This document shows, piece after piece, positions 29,740 through 38,370 of a DNA stretch of 64,000 nt. The position numbers were made by a program, and so were the translations under genes. A model generated the notes under the pieces. The model saw nothing but the letters and a program-made list of their open reading frames with translations, was not told the origin of the DNA and searched no databases. The number at the start of each line of letters is the position of its first letter. Position 1 is the first letter of the stretch. The DNA is taken from positions 618,869-682,868 of the forward strand of contig JACQEZ010000011.1 in assembly GCA_016200325.1 (NCBI GenBank), in the 5' to 3' direction. Source of the stretch: Candidatus Manganitrophaceae bacterium. Lineage in GTDB: Bacteria; Nitrospirota; Nitrospiria; SBBL01; Manganitrophaceae.

Positions 29740-29787
29740 CCCGCTTTGATCCCAGTTCAGGGATCGATCTGAGCGGGAGCGTTTTTC
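29740..29787 (+). terminator. Plus-strand terminator-like hairpin without a gene
   Basis: A two-part stem (29740-29745 with 29772-29777, and 29748-29753 with 29760-29765) is followed on the plus strand by GTTTTTCTT. No plus-strand gene lies upstream within 10 kb, so it may end a small RNA or be a relic. The surrounding 29600-30022 contains no gene I can support. Confidence 0.4.
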
Positions 29788-30022
29788 TTGTATTCGAGTG
29801 TCTTTCGGCGCGTTGTGTAGATCGCGAGAATGATTCAGTGCGGAGTTTGACTTAATCTGGGGGCCGGGGAGCCTACTTCTCCGGCGAAAGGAGTCTTTGA
29901 TGCGATTGTGACCTATTGACGATAGCAGGGGGAAGTTGATGGGGCTTTAACGAGTGATTTAGTAAATTTGGTACTGAGATGCCAACTGTAGCGATGCTTT
30001 AACGCATTTCGCCCGGGTTCTT

Positions 30023-30415
30023 TTAGAAAAGGGAAAAACGGGCTTTGCTGGCTAATTTGATAGCAATCAACCTTTGTTTGTCTCTTTGTTCAGGCCAACC
30101 GGTGATATTTGCGTGGAGAGGGTGAGGGGCTGAGTCTGGCTCCAATTTAAGATCCCTATCTGAGTCTAAAACATCCGAGACGAGAATATCTGCGCGGCCG
30201 ATCAGCGGCTTTTCCTGAGGAATTGCCACTCGTTGGTTCCCTATTTCCCGTATTGCCTCCTCGCTAAGACCGGACGAACGATAAACCGAAAGCCTTAAAT
30301 TAGACGGAGGCATGAAAACGTTGTGCTTGACCGTTCCATTGGATGATCTATAGTACTTCTCGCTCAACACATATCGGGTCAATACCTCGGTTTGTAAAAT
30401 CGCAGCCAATTTCAA
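30023..30415 (-). CDS. Accessory cassette protein C, unknown
   Basis: This 130-residue protein of unrecognised function has two conserved-looking blocks: VLTRYVLSEKYYRSSNGTVKHN near the N-terminus, and PHPLHANITGWP followed by a helical KQRLIAIKLASKARF near the C-terminus. No membrane segment or known catalytic motif is evident. It begins with a TTG that overlaps the stop of the preceding gene by 4 bp (TTGA), so it is translationally coupled. It is the last gene of a three-gene unit with lower GC content than the flanks. Confidence 0.65.
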   Translation of the reverse strand: MKLAAILQTEVLTRYVLSEKYYRSSNGTVKHNVFMPPSNLRLSVYRSSGLSEEAIREIGNQRVAIPQEKPLIGRADILVSDVLDSDRDLKLEPDSAPHPLHANITGWPEQRDKQRLIAIKLASKARFSLF

Positions 30416-30918
30416 ATCTCTGAGGGAAATAGACGCTGGATATTTTCAATAATAATACGGGGAATCGATTCGGTAAAATTCTCGGTCCCATGTATCTCAT
30501 TGCCGGGGCCAAAAATTCCCGCATAGGCGATTGCGTTGACTCCGCTCACACTGATCACAAAAGTATATTGATTCTCCTTATACCATTCGAAGGCAATATC
30601 ACCCGTCGGTTCGGGAGCAATTTCCGGAGGAGGAAGGTCCGATGGTAATCGCTCGAGCAACTTCGCCGCTTCAAAGTATGTCTTCTCTGATATCGGCTTT
30701 GCGTCATAACCATCCCAATTCGGCTTTCTGCAATCTAAAAAAACCTCCAACAGGGCGCAACGAATTTGAGAGATCCGCTGACCTGAAGCGGTCTCCGAAT
30801 GGCGCCGCTGGATGTCTTTGATAGCGTCTCGAAGCGAATGAGATTCGTCGCTGACGCCGTAGCTGCTGGAGGTTGCGGTAGTGAGAGGATAATTTAGATG
30901 AATGTGCGCGATGCTCAT
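30412..30918 (-). CDS. Accessory cassette protein B, unknown
   Basis: This 168-residue protein of unknown function has an N-terminal variable region and a central ALLEVFLDCRKPNWDGYDAKPISEKTYFEAAKLLERLP block. A strand-rich GDIAFEWYKENQYTFVISVSGVNAIAYAGIFG C-terminal part follows. The WDGYDA / EWYK / FVISVSG combination looks like a conserved family seen beside accessory genes, but I cannot name it. It overlaps both neighbours by 4 bp (ATGA upstream, TTGA downstream), which indicates tight co-expression. Confidence 0.65.
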   Translation of the reverse strand: MSIAHIHLNYPLTTATSSSYGVSDESHSLRDAIKDIQRRHSETASGQRISQIRCALLEVFLDCRKPNWDGYDAKPISEKTYFEAAKLLERLPSDLPPPEIAPEPTGDIAFEWYKENQYTFVISVSGVNAIAYAGIFGPGNEIHGTENFTESIPRIIIENIQRLFPSEI

Positions 30919-31649
30919 TTACAAAGCTCCACCGTTTTTTCAGTGATACTTTCAAAAAATATTTTATTCTTAAACTTGCGCATCTGATCGATGGTTTCCC
31001 AAATTTCTTTTGCGTTCACGTTGTATTGGACCTCTTTGGAAATATCGATATCCAATAATACCGGCGCAATATTCGAAGTCCCCACAGGCTCAAGGGATTG
31101 ACTGATGATTGCCGTGAAATTCCAAGAGGGTTCGTGGATCACGTTGCGCGTTAAAAAGCTGACCAGCCCTTGCGGAAGGTTTTGAGGAACGCTCGGAGAC
31201 GCGGTCAAATAATCGCCAAAATCCCCCATGGGAAGCGGAATTTCGAGGCGATTAATATAACGGAGCGCAATTCTCGTCACCAATTCTGGAGGAGCCTGCC
31301 TCACGTACAATTGCCAGAGCCGATGGGCCTCCTTATGCAAATCCTCCCAGGTCACGTATGGTTTTAACCTACTGAATGTGAACCCGTCAAGGCGCACTTG
31401 AACAACTCGTTTTTTATCAGAAGAGGTGCATAGGTAGCCATCCACATAAGAGGCTGTTTCGAACGTTCTCGTTTTTAGGTCAAACTTACTTTCGGCGCGA
31501 ATCCGTTCACGTTTTTCAGGATACTCTTTTTCAAACAAAGCATAGATTGATTCCAAAGTCGAGAGGTCGGCATCAGGGCGCAGTTTTACCCTTATATCCA
31601 CCAGTGCCTCGGTAATGGGAGCTTTTTCTAAATGCCTGGGAGCGACCAT
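30915..31649 (-). CDS. TIGR04255-like family protein
   Basis: This 244-residue protein has the opening LEKAPITEALVDIRVKL characteristic of the sporadically distributed TIGR04255 family, and mid-protein motifs VQVRLDGFTFSRLKPYVTW and RIALRYINRLEIP. The family has no established function. The ATG at 31649 follows GAGGAAC; in-frame sequence upstream runs into the remnant gene and is not part of the protein. It leads the three-gene overlapping unit. The location, next to a broken helicase gene and with lower GC than the neighbours, points to recent acquisition. Confidence 0.75.
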   Translation of the reverse strand: MVAPRHLEKAPITEALVDIRVKLRPDADLSTLESIYALFEKEYPEKRERIRAESKFDLKTRTFETASYVDGYLCTSSDKKRVVQVRLDGFTFSRLKPYVTWEDLHKEAHRLWQLYVRQAPPELVTRIALRYINRLEIPLPMGDFGDYLTASPSVPQNLPQGLVSFLTRNVIHEPSWNFTAIISQSLEPVGTSNIAPVLLDIDISKEVQYNVNAKEIWETIDQMRKFKNKIFFESITEKTVELCK

Positions 31650-31780
31650 GTTCCTCAAATAAGAACTGAAATAATAGAGCAGACGATCACTTCGCAAATA
31701 ATTATATGCGAACATCTTGCATTTATCAACGTTCGGAAAGAAAGTGGAGAAGCTCCACAATGGTGTCGGAAGCTCAGCTT

Positions 31781-32066
31781 TATCTTTGAGCGGTTCGCCA
31801 ATCTGATCCCATCCACTTCGATTCTGAAAATTTTCTTATCCGTCTTTTCAGGGTCAAGCGATTTGATGAAAGTCGGCTCTCCGAAAAGGAAGCGGAGTTC
31901 GCGAATATTCCACAGTTGGTTTTTAAGAGCTTCAAACGCTTGGATGGTAAAATATGCGGAGACAATGGAAAGCTCGGAGCCGGTTTTGATTTTCTCTTTT
32001 AGAAAATCTCCGACCGCGCCACGGCGGTGGTTCTCGAATGCCGGATTGTAACGGGTTCAAAGTCAT
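31781..32066 (-). pseudogene. 5' remnant of a PLD-like/SNF2-type helicase gene
   Basis: Read on the minus strand from an ATG at 32066, removal of one C in the CCC run near 32055 gives MTLNRYNPAFENHRRGAV, continuing to GDFLKEKIKTGSELSIVSAYF, LRFLFGEPTFIKSLDPEKTDKK and ANRSK. This strongly resembles the N-terminal phospholipase-D-like part of large bacterial helicases from restriction or defence islands. Similarity stops near 31781, where unrelated sequence leading into the TIGR04255-like gene begins. The frameshift and the loss of more than 90% of the gene make it dead. Confidence 0.7.
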
Positions 32067-32238
32067 TTCTCTTCCAATTGCATCCCGACTCGAAAATACA
32101 AGGCCACTATAGTTGAAAACATTGAAAACCTCAAGAGAATCGAAAGAGCGTCGGGCATCCGGAAGCCGTAGAAGAAAAATCTTTTTGACTCCTTCCCTCT
32201 TTTGAGGTAAGTTTGGTCTACATTGAGGTTTTCTTCGA

Positions 32239-32958
32239 ATGGAAGACTTTGAGAAGGTGTATGAGCAGGGCCGCGTTGCCTTCGAGGCGGGGAAGGTCCT
32301 CGATGCGGAGCGGCTTTTCCTGAAGCTTCTTGAAAACCACCCGCAGGGATATGCCGATATTTACAACAAGCTCGGGATCATCACCTTTCAGAAAGGGAAT
32401 GCGGAGATGGCGGTCGCCTATTTTAAAAAGGCGCTCCAGATCAATTCCCGTTACACCGAAGCGTCCCTCAACCTGACGATCGCGCTGAACGACCTCGGCC
32501 GATACGATGAGGCGGGCGAGGCCTTCTCCAAGGCGGCGCAGGTCGTCCGGTCGGAGGCCAAGTCGGTCGATCCGTTTATCCAAGGAAAGCTGGCCAATGA
32601 GCATGCCAAGCTTGGCGATCAATATTTTGAGCTCGGCCTCTATGACGGCGCCCTGGAGGAGTATCGAAAGGCGCTCGCCCTCCGTCCGAAGTTTGTCGAT
32701 GTGGTGACCAAGGTCGGCATTACGCTGCGCGAGAAGGGGCTCTTCGACGAAGCGATTGAGACCTTTCAGCAGGCGAAAGAGTTCCATCCGAAATACGGCC
32801 CCGCCCTGATCCATTTGGGGGTGACCTATTATATGAAGGGGTTTGTCGATTTGGCGCTGCGCGAATGGGAAGAGGCGCAGCGGATCAATCCGGAGGGAAA
32901 AGAGGCGCGGGTTTATCTGGCGATGGCGAAGAAAGAGGTCATCGAAGAAGAAAGCTAA
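32239..32958 (+). CDS. Tetratricopeptide-repeat protein
   Basis: This 239-residue protein consists almost wholly of TPR units, such as YADIYNKLGIITFQKGNAEMAVAYFKKAL, LGDQYFELGLYDGALEEYRKAL and LIHLGVTYYMKGFVDLALREWEEA. It is soluble, without a signal peptide, and a likely protein-binding scaffold. Its TAA overlaps the ATG of clpS by one base (TAATG), so it is probably co-translated with the protease adaptor. The start has only a distant GAGG. Confidence 0.83.
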   Translation: MEDFEKVYEQGRVAFEAGKVLDAERLFLKLLENHPQGYADIYNKLGIITFQKGNAEMAVAYFKKALQINSRYTEASLNLTIALNDLGRYDEAGEAFSKAAQVVRSEAKSVDPFIQGKLANEHAKLGDQYFELGLYDGALEEYRKALALRPKFVDVVTKVGITLREKGLFDEAIETFQQAKEFHPKYGPALIHLGVTYYMKGFVDLALREWEEAQRINPEGKEARVYLAMAKKEVIEEES

Positions 32959-33296
32959 TGGTGGTCGATTGGGAAAAGGAGATGCGCGGCGCCGGTGTGG
33001 CAGCGCTGCCGGAGGTCTCGGAGGAGACCGGATCCAAGATCGAGGAAATCCCTCCGTATAAGGTGATCTTGCTGGACGATAACGTCACCACGATGGAATT
33101 CGTCGTCCGCATTTTAATTTTGATTTTTGGCAAAACGATCGACGCGGCGCAAGAGCTGATGTGGCAGGTCCACACCGAGGGGGCGGCGCATGTCGCCACC
33201 CTCTCCAAAGAGCAGGCGGAGCTTAAGCAGGAGCAGGTTCATGCCGCCGCCCGCGCCGAAAAATTTCCCTTCCGCTGTGTGATCGAACCGGCCTAA
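32958..33296 (+). CDS. clpS: ATP-dependent Clp protease adaptor ClpS
   Basis: This 112-residue protein has the ClpS core: PPYKVILLDDNVTTMEFVVRIL, then a FGKTIDAAQELMWQVHTEG helix and the C-terminal KFPFRCVIEPA strand. ClpS hands proteins with N-degron residues to ClpAP. The first 30 residues are a variable extension. The chosen ATG overlaps the TPR stop codon; an earlier in-frame start would lie deep inside the TPR gene. No clpA is in the window. Confidence 0.92.
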   Translation: MVVDWEKEMRGAGVAALPEVSEETGSKIEEIPPYKVILLDDNVTTMEFVVRILILIFGKTIDAAQELMWQVHTEGAAHVATLSKEQAELKQEQVHAAARAEKFPFRCVIEPA

Positions 33297-33301
33297 CAAT
33301 C

Positions 33302-33691
33302 CTAAACAATCTTCGTCACGATCTGAACCACCTCTTCGGGAAGGCGTCTCGGCTTAAACCGGTCATCGACACAGACCAGCCGGACCCACCCTTCGGCGAT
33401 GACCCGCTCGGTTCCGCCGGCACGGATGAGGTGAGAGAAGGTGAGGCTTGCTCGGCTGAAGTCGACGATCTCGGTTTCCAGATCGAGCAGGTCGTTGTAA
33501 CGCGCGGCGGCGCGATAATCGACCTCGGCATGGGCGACGACGAAGAGAACGCCGGTTGTGGCGTATGAGGCGACCTCGATTCCCCGCTCTCGGAAATATT
33601 CGGTCCGTCCCCGCTCGAAATATTTTAAATAATTGGCATAGTAAACCACGCCGCCCGCGTCGGTGTCTTCATAATAAACCCGAATTTCCAT
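33302..33691 (-). CDS. ybgC: Acyl-CoA thioesterase, YbgC/4-hydroxybenzoyl-CoA type
   Basis: This 129-residue hot-dog-fold protein has the catalytic-site motif YEDTDAGGVVYYANYLKYFERGRTEYFRERG near the N-terminus, with the Asp/Tyr pattern of YbgC-type thioesterases. YbgC enzymes hydrolyse short- and medium-chain acyl-CoA or acyl-ACP, often near Tol-Pal genes, which are absent here. Its ATG follows the stop of the upstream isoaspartyl-peptidase gene directly, with AGGAGG inside that gene's last codons, so the pair is coupled. Confidence 0.9.
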   Translation of the reverse strand: MEIRVYYEDTDAGGVVYYANYLKYFERGRTEYFRERGIEVASYATTGVLFVVAHAEVDYRAAARYNDLLDLETEIVDFSRASLTFSHLIRAGGTERVIAEGWVRLVCVDDRFKPRRLPEEVVQIVTKIV

Positions 33692-34624
33692 TTACCCTCC
33701 TGAGACCTGTTGAAATCGTCCCGCCACCTTCCGACGCCGCCCCGATCGATACCCTCCCGGCATGTAGCCGGTCGTGTGAAGGAGGGCAAAGCTCCCTTCG
33801 GCCGAGAGAATGATTGCCCCCGCTTCCCCGTCGGTCCGGCTCTGCATCCGCCGCAGTGCGGTCGCCCCCGCCGCTTCGGGAGAAGCGCCCGCCTCCATTC
33901 GCAGCGAGATCTCTCTCGCCAGGCCGGCTCGGATGATCGCCTCGCCGATCCCGGTCATTGAGACAGCCCCGGCGCCGTTGTCGGCATAGGTCCCGGCCCC
34001 GATCAAGGGGCTGTCGCCGACCCGGCCCGGAAGCATGAAACGAATCCCGCCGGTCGACGTTCCCGCCGCAAGATCCCCCGATTGATCCCGTGCCGCTGCT
34101 CCGACCGTCCCTCCCTCTTCAACCTTCCTTTTTTCTTGGAGCCGGTGAAAAAGGGTCTCCCACCGACCCGGTCCGGTTTCGGTTGAAGGGGGTTTGGTCG
34201 CCGTGTGTGAGGGAGGAAGGAGGGGGAGTTTGAAGAGACGGGCGAGCCGCTCGGCCGATTCTCCGATGAGGAGAACATGCGGCGTTTCTTCCATCACCTT
34301 CCGGGCGGCCCGGATCGGGGTGAGGATCTTCTCCATCGCCGCCACGGCGCCGGCCGCAAGGTTCTTTCCATCCATGATAGACGCATCCATCCGGGCGACC
34401 CCGTCCATCTGGCGCTTCGAGCCCTTTCCTGCGTTGAACCGGCCGCTCTTTTCCAATAGAACGATCGCCGCCTCGACTGCATCGAGTGCCGCGGCTCCTT
34501 TCTGAAGCAAACGGTATCCCCGATCGAGCGCCGCGTGAACGGTTTTCAGTTGAAGCCCGGTCGGCGGGGTCGATCCGCACCCACCGTGGATCAATAAAAT
34601 AGGGGCATGTCTGCGCTGCTTCAT
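33692..34624 (-). CDS. Isoaspartyl peptidase/L-asparaginase (Ntn hydrolase)
   Basis: This 310-residue plant-type asparaginase precursor has an N-terminal LLIHGGCGS and FNAGKGS segment. The autocleavage site EEGGTVGAAARD has Thr as the new N-terminal nucleophile of the beta subunit, and GAGTYADNGAGAVSMTGIGE follows. It hydrolyses isoaspartyl dipeptides and asparagine. A stretch between the subunits (about residues 130-165) is the usual variable linker. There is no signal peptide. Confidence 0.92.
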   Translation of the reverse strand: MKQRRHAPILLIHGGCGSTPPTGLQLKTVHAALDRGYRLLQKGAAALDAVEAAIVLLEKSGRFNAGKGSKRQMDGVARMDASIMDGKNLAAGAVAAMEKILTPIRAARKVMEETPHVLLIGESAERLARLFKLPLLPPSHTATKPPSTETGPGRWETLFHRLQEKRKVEEGGTVGAAARDQSGDLAAGTSTGGIRFMLPGRVGDSPLIGAGTYADNGAGAVSMTGIGEAIIRAGLAREISLRMEAGASPEAAGATALRRMQSRTDGEAGAIILSAEGSFALLHTTGYMPGGYRSGRRRKVAGRFQQVSGG

Positions 34625-34672
34625 CGGTGCTGTTACTTTACCTCAGCACCCTCGACCACGACAAGCGAAAAC

Positions 34673-35101
34673 TCAGCGGTGGCCCGTTGACTTTTTAGCG
34701 TGGACTTTTTTACGAACCGGTTTTTTCTTCGCGGCAGGGGGGGGCTCTCCTCTTTTGGTAAATTCGGGTGGAAGCTTTTTAAGGACCTCCGGGACCTTGG
34801 AGAAGCTGACATATCGCCAGGGGCCCTCATGGCTCCGGCTTTGGTACCATTTCTCTTCATAATAGAGGTACCATTTTTGGTCGGCCAGGAAAAGGTGATA
34901 TCGAACATCGGGAGCATAGAAGATACCGGAGTTCGGGACACGGGCCAATCGGGGAGGGCGGGAGACGAGGAGCGGCCCGGCCGGTGAGGGAGAGGGGGGA
35001 GAGGCCTCATAGGCGAGCTCCTTTCCGGAGGCGTTTTTAAGTGTCACCGTCGTCAGGAGAAGGATAGAAAGAAGCATGCATTGAACGGATCGAAAAATCA
35101 T
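34673..35101 (-). CDS. Secreted hypothetical protein with Tyr/Trp-rich motif
   Basis: This 142-residue protein has an N-terminal signal peptide (about residues 1-27). A central motif FYAPDVRYHLFLADQKWYLYYEEKWYQSRSHEGPWRYVSFSKVP follows, of the kind seen in small exported proteins with repeated aromatic W/Y pairs ending in GPW. The C-terminus is basic (KKKPVRKKVHAKKSTGHR). The function is unknown; a periplasmic location is likely. The ATG follows GGAAGGAGG. Confidence 0.7.
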   Translation of the reverse strand: MIFRSVQCMLLSILLLTTVTLKNASGKELAYEASPPSPSPAGPLLVSRPPRLARVPNSGIFYAPDVRYHLFLADQKWYLYYEEKWYQSRSHEGPWRYVSFSKVPEVLKKLPPEFTKRGEPPPAAKKKPVRKKVHAKKSTGHR

Positions 35102-35220
35102 CCTCCTTCCATCGTAACAGAGAGGAAAGGGCTGTCAAGGCATCAGGTTGGAAATAAATCTTTGGATGGAACAGGGGATGGAGAGGCCGATGGATGGTCT
35201 CTCAGTCGGCGTAGCATTAT

Positions 35221-37185
35221 TCAGCGCCGCTCGGTCGACCCGTTTGACGCGTCTGAGAAGAAGGCCTGTACCGTCTCGAAGCGGTCGGTTCGCGGGCAGG
35301 GGGGAAGGGTCTTTAAGAAGTGCCGGCCGTACTCTTTTCGGGTCAGACGGGTATCGAGAATGGCGATCAGGCCGCGGTCGTCGCGGTTTCGGATCAATCT
35401 TCCGATCCCCTGCCGAAGCGAGAGGATGGCGGCGGGGAGCTGAAAGGCCATAAACGGATCTTTCCCTTGATCGGTCAGCGCCTCGATCCGCGCCGCAATG
35501 AGCGGATCGGAGGGAGAGGCGAAGGGAAGCTTGTCGATGACGACGCAGGAGAGCGCCTCCCCCTGCACATCAACCCCTTGCCAAAAGCTGGTGGTGCCGA
35601 GAAGGACCGACGACACTTCCCGTCGAAAGGTCTCGATCAGCGCATGTTTCGGCTGATCTCCTTGCTTCAGCAAGAGATAGGGAACGCGTCCTGCAATCTG
35701 ACGATAGACCTCTTCGAGGTTCCGCCAGCTGGTAAAGAGGAGAAACGCGCGTCCCTCGCTGGCTTCAAGGATCCGAAGGATCTCTTTTGAAATCGCCGGG
35801 AGGAATTGGGGACTCGACGGATTCGGCAGCTGCGTCGGAAGATAGAGAAGCGCCTGTTTCTCGAAGTTAAAAGGGGAGGGGAGGATCGCGCCGTCGGCCG
35901 CATCGATTCCCAGCCGTTCTTTGACAAAAGTAAAACCGTCCGGCTCGGAATCGACTTCCCTTCCGGAATGGCCTGAAGAGAGGGTGGCCGAAGTGAGAAT
36001 GATCGGGATCTCCTTCTCAAAGAGCTTCTCCCGTAACAGGTCGGAGATATTCAGGGGAGAGGCATACAAGGAGACCCCCAGTCGCCGGCTCTCTCCCCAG
36101 AGGGTGAATTCATTGGCCTCTTCCGAGAGAAAGAGGTGGAGGTCGCCGGAGAGCGTCTCAATCCGCTCGGCCAGATGGGTGCTCCCGCTGCTCTTCACCG
36201 GAAGGGCGTTGATCTGCTGCCGAAGCAGATCGAGCGAGGAGAGGAGCCCCTGTCCCGCGGCGATCGCCTCACGAGAGAAGAAGGCACGCGTGAGGCGGTA
36301 GCGTTCCTCCCCCCGCCGAAACAGATGAAAGAAACGGTTCGATGCGATCAACACCCGCCGCGCCTGATCGAGGCATTCGGTCTTTGACTGCTGGGAAAAG
36401 CGGACCTCCCGCTCCAGATCGCGGATGAAATCTTCGAGGCGGTAGCTACTGATCGAGACGCCGAAATAGTTCGTCGCGATCTCTTCTAAAAGGTGGGCCT
36501 CGTCGAAGATCACCGCATCGTAGCGGGGGAGAACCTCTCCATAGGAATGCTCTCTGAGGGCGAGATCGGCGAAGAAGAGATGATGATTGACGATGATCAG
36601 GTCAGAGCCGGCCGCCTCTTGCTTCATCCGGGTGATATAGCAGCGGTCATAGGTGGGGCAGCCGCTGCCGAGGCAGGCCTCCCCCTGCACCGAGACCTCC
36701 TGCCAGATCGGTGCCCCCTCCGCGATTTCGGTCAGTTCGGCCCGATCGCCGGTCGCTGTCTGCGTCGACCAGTCGCGAAGCCGCTCAAAGTCCGATCCGA
36801 TCTCCACGTGGGGGAGGGTCGGCTGCTCGATAAATTGGCCGAAGCGGTGAAGACAGAGATAATTCGCTTTCCCTTTCATCAGACTGTAGGTGAATCGGTG
36901 CGGGAGCGACTGGGCCAAAAGGGGAAGGTCTTTCTTAAAAAGCTGGTCTTGAAGGGTCTTGGTGCCGGTGGAGATGACGACCCGCTTTCCGCTCAGTGCC
37001 GCCGGGATCAGATAAGCCCAGGTCTTGCCAGTCCCGGTCGGGGCCTCCACCAGAAGGGTGGTCTGCCGTTCCAGCGCGTCGGTCACCGCGCCGGCCATTT
37101 CCATTTGCCCCTCGCGGTATTCGTAATTTTTCAAAAGGGTGGCGAGGAGTCCGCCGGGGCGGAAGAGCTTTTGACAAGCTGACAC
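35221..37185 (-). CDS. dinG: ATP-dependent DNA helicase, DinG/XPD type
   Basis: This superfamily 2 helicase of about 654 residues has Walker A APTGTGKTWAYL, DEAH box VIFDEAHLLEE, and a cysteine-rich 4Fe-4S segment (LCLHRF, then CLGSGCPTYDRCY) between them as in XPD and DinG. The final motif is RLIRNRDDRGLIAILDTRL. It unwinds 5'-tailed duplexes, R-loops or D-loops. A GTG at 37185 with AAAGGA upstream gives the expected N-terminus; the open frame further upstream only mirrors the divergent gene at 37246. Confidence 0.9.
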   Translation of the reverse strand: MSACQKLFRPGGLLATLLKNYEYREGQMEMAGAVTDALERQTTLLVEAPTGTGKTWAYLIPAALSGKRVVISTGTKTLQDQLFKKDLPLLAQSLPHRFTYSLMKGKANYLCLHRFGQFIEQPTLPHVEIGSDFERLRDWSTQTATGDRAELTEIAEGAPIWQEVSVQGEACLGSGCPTYDRCYITRMKQEAAGSDLIIVNHHLFFADLALREHSYGEVLPRYDAVIFDEAHLLEEIATNYFGVSISSYRLEDFIRDLEREVRFSQQSKTECLDQARRVLIASNRFFHLFRRGEERYRLTRAFFSREAIAAGQGLLSSLDLLRQQINALPVKSSGSTHLAERIETLSGDLHLFLSEEANEFTLWGESRRLGVSLYASPLNISDLLREKLFEKEIPIILTSATLSSGHSGREVDSEPDGFTFVKERLGIDAADGAILPSPFNFEKQALLYLPTQLPNPSSPQFLPAISKEILRILEASEGRAFLLFTSWRNLEEVYRQIAGRVPYLLLKQGDQPKHALIETFRREVSSVLLGTTSFWQGVDVQGEALSCVVIDKLPFASPSDPLIAARIEALTDQGKDPFMAFQLPAAILSLRQGIGRLIRNRDDRGLIAILDTRLTRKEYGRHFLKTLPPCPRTDRFETVQAFFSDASNGSTERR

Positions 37186-37245
37186 CGATCCGGTATCCTT
37201 TACCCTGTTCTTAGCCAACGATCGAATCCTTATTAAAGGCCAAAC

Positions 37246-37530
37246 ATGTCGGAAAGTCAAATTCGTGGGAGGAGTGTCGCCGCCGTCGCGAAGGACATCG
37301 CGGGAGGATACATGGCGCTCAACCCCCTGGTCCTGAAGCGGTTCGAGAAGGAAATGTACAAGGCGTTGCACCAGCAGCTCCGGAAGGTGCAGACCGAAGT
37401 TCGATCGGAGAGCTTCCCGACGCATGATATGACCGGTATCCGAAAACGGAACACCCGCCTCCAGCGCCTCCACACCGCGCTGACCATCTTGGAACATGCT
37501 GCGAAGGAAAAGAGGATCCCCCTGTTGTAA
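37246..37530 (+). CDS. Small conserved-looking hypothetical protein
   Basis: This 94-residue basic, mostly helical, soluble protein includes ALNPLVLKRFEKEMYKALHQQLRKVQTEVR and IRKRNTRLQRLHTALTILEHAAKEK. It is divergent from the helicase, with starts 60 bp apart. The family is not recognised. Regular helix spacing and codon use like the neighbours support a real gene. Confidence 0.65.
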   Translation: MSESQIRGRSVAAVAKDIAGGYMALNPLVLKRFEKEMYKALHQQLRKVQTEVRSESFPTHDMTGIRKRNTRLQRLHTALTILEHAAKEKRIPLL

Positions 37531-37575
37531 CCCCCGGTTCTTTCCGTCTGCTCGTTCCGCCGCTTCCTGGTTTTC

Positions 37576-38316
37576 CTAATCCGAAGTAATAAAGAAATTC
37601 AATTTTTCAGAACCGTGAATTCTGTCGGCCACCTTCTGAGCGGAGACCCGGCTGGGATAGTGTCCAATCCGGACCCGATACCAGGTCCCCTTCTGGGGAA
37701 GGGGGGTCGCCTTTACATAGGCGTCATATCCTTTTCTCTTTAACTTCTCTGCCAGCGTCTGCGCCCCTTTTTTCTCGGCGAACGAAGCAACCTGGACGGT
37801 ATAGGCGCCGCCCGGCGATGCCGTCGGGTGCGACGCCAATGATGTTTTCATCGGCTCACTCTGCTTCTTCGGCAGGCTCTCCTTCTTCGGTTGAAGGGCG
37901 ACGCTCTTTTCTTTTTTATCCTTCAGCGTCTTGAAGAAAGTTAAATCTTCTTTCGGAGTCGGAGCCGGCGGGGTGGCGCCCGCCGATTCGTTCTGCTTCG
38001 GCGCGGCCGGCGGAGCGCCGGCGGGGAACGGCTCGGTTTTCGAATCAAAATGCATTTCGCCCGGTTTCACCCCTGGGTCAGGTGCCGGAGCCTCTTCTGC
38101 CGTTGAAGCGACCTTTTCCTCCGGCGCCTTCGGCGCCGGGACGGCTTGGGTGATCGGCGGGGTCACCGGCGGCGCGGGCGCCTCTCCCTTTCTTTTAAAG
38201 ACGAAGACGAGCATCAGGAAGACGAGCAGCGCCAACACGCCGATCGCCAGATAGGGTGGCTTCTTCTTAGGGCTGGCCCCTTCGCCCTCTCTCTTTAAAT
38301 CTTTCAAGTCACGCAT
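37576..38316 (-). CDS. SPOR-domain membrane protein
   Basis: This 246-residue protein has a short cytoplasmic N-terminus, one transmembrane helix (YLAIGVLALLVFLMLVFVF) and a Pro/Ala/Lys-rich periplasmic linker. The C-terminal SPOR domain (about 170-246: YTVQVASFAEKKGAQTLAEKLKRKGYDAYV) binds denuded glycan strands at the septum, so the protein likely acts in division or envelope turnover. The ATG follows AAGGAGG. It is the last gene of the run from nadA to queA. Confidence 0.88.
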   Translation of the reverse strand: MRDLKDLKREGEGASPKKKPPYLAIGVLALLVFLMLVFVFKRKGEAPAPPVTPPITQAVPAPKAPEEKVASTAEEAPAPDPGVKPGEMHFDSKTEPFPAGAPPAAPKQNESAGATPPAPTPKEDLTFFKTLKDKKEKSVALQPKKESLPKKQSEPMKTSLASHPTASPGGAYTVQVASFAEKKGAQTLAEKLKRKGYDAYVKATPLPQKGTWYRVRIGHYPSRVSAQKVADRIHGSEKLNFFITSD

Positions 38317-38370
38317 CTCGTCCTCCTTCTGAACCCACTCCTCCCGATGAAGCCGCTTTCGTTTCGGGTG

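Noticed and set aside
35111..35138. TTGACA-16-TACGAT on the minus strand as a promoter for the secreted protein at 34673
   Set aside because: The start site would fall downstream of the Shine-Dalgarno sequence of that gene, so this promoter cannot serve it as placed.
37186..37497. N-terminal extension of the DinG-type helicase
   Set aside because: The extra residues mirror the divergent gene at 37246 and are not helicase-like; a GTG with a ribosome-binding site exists at 37185.
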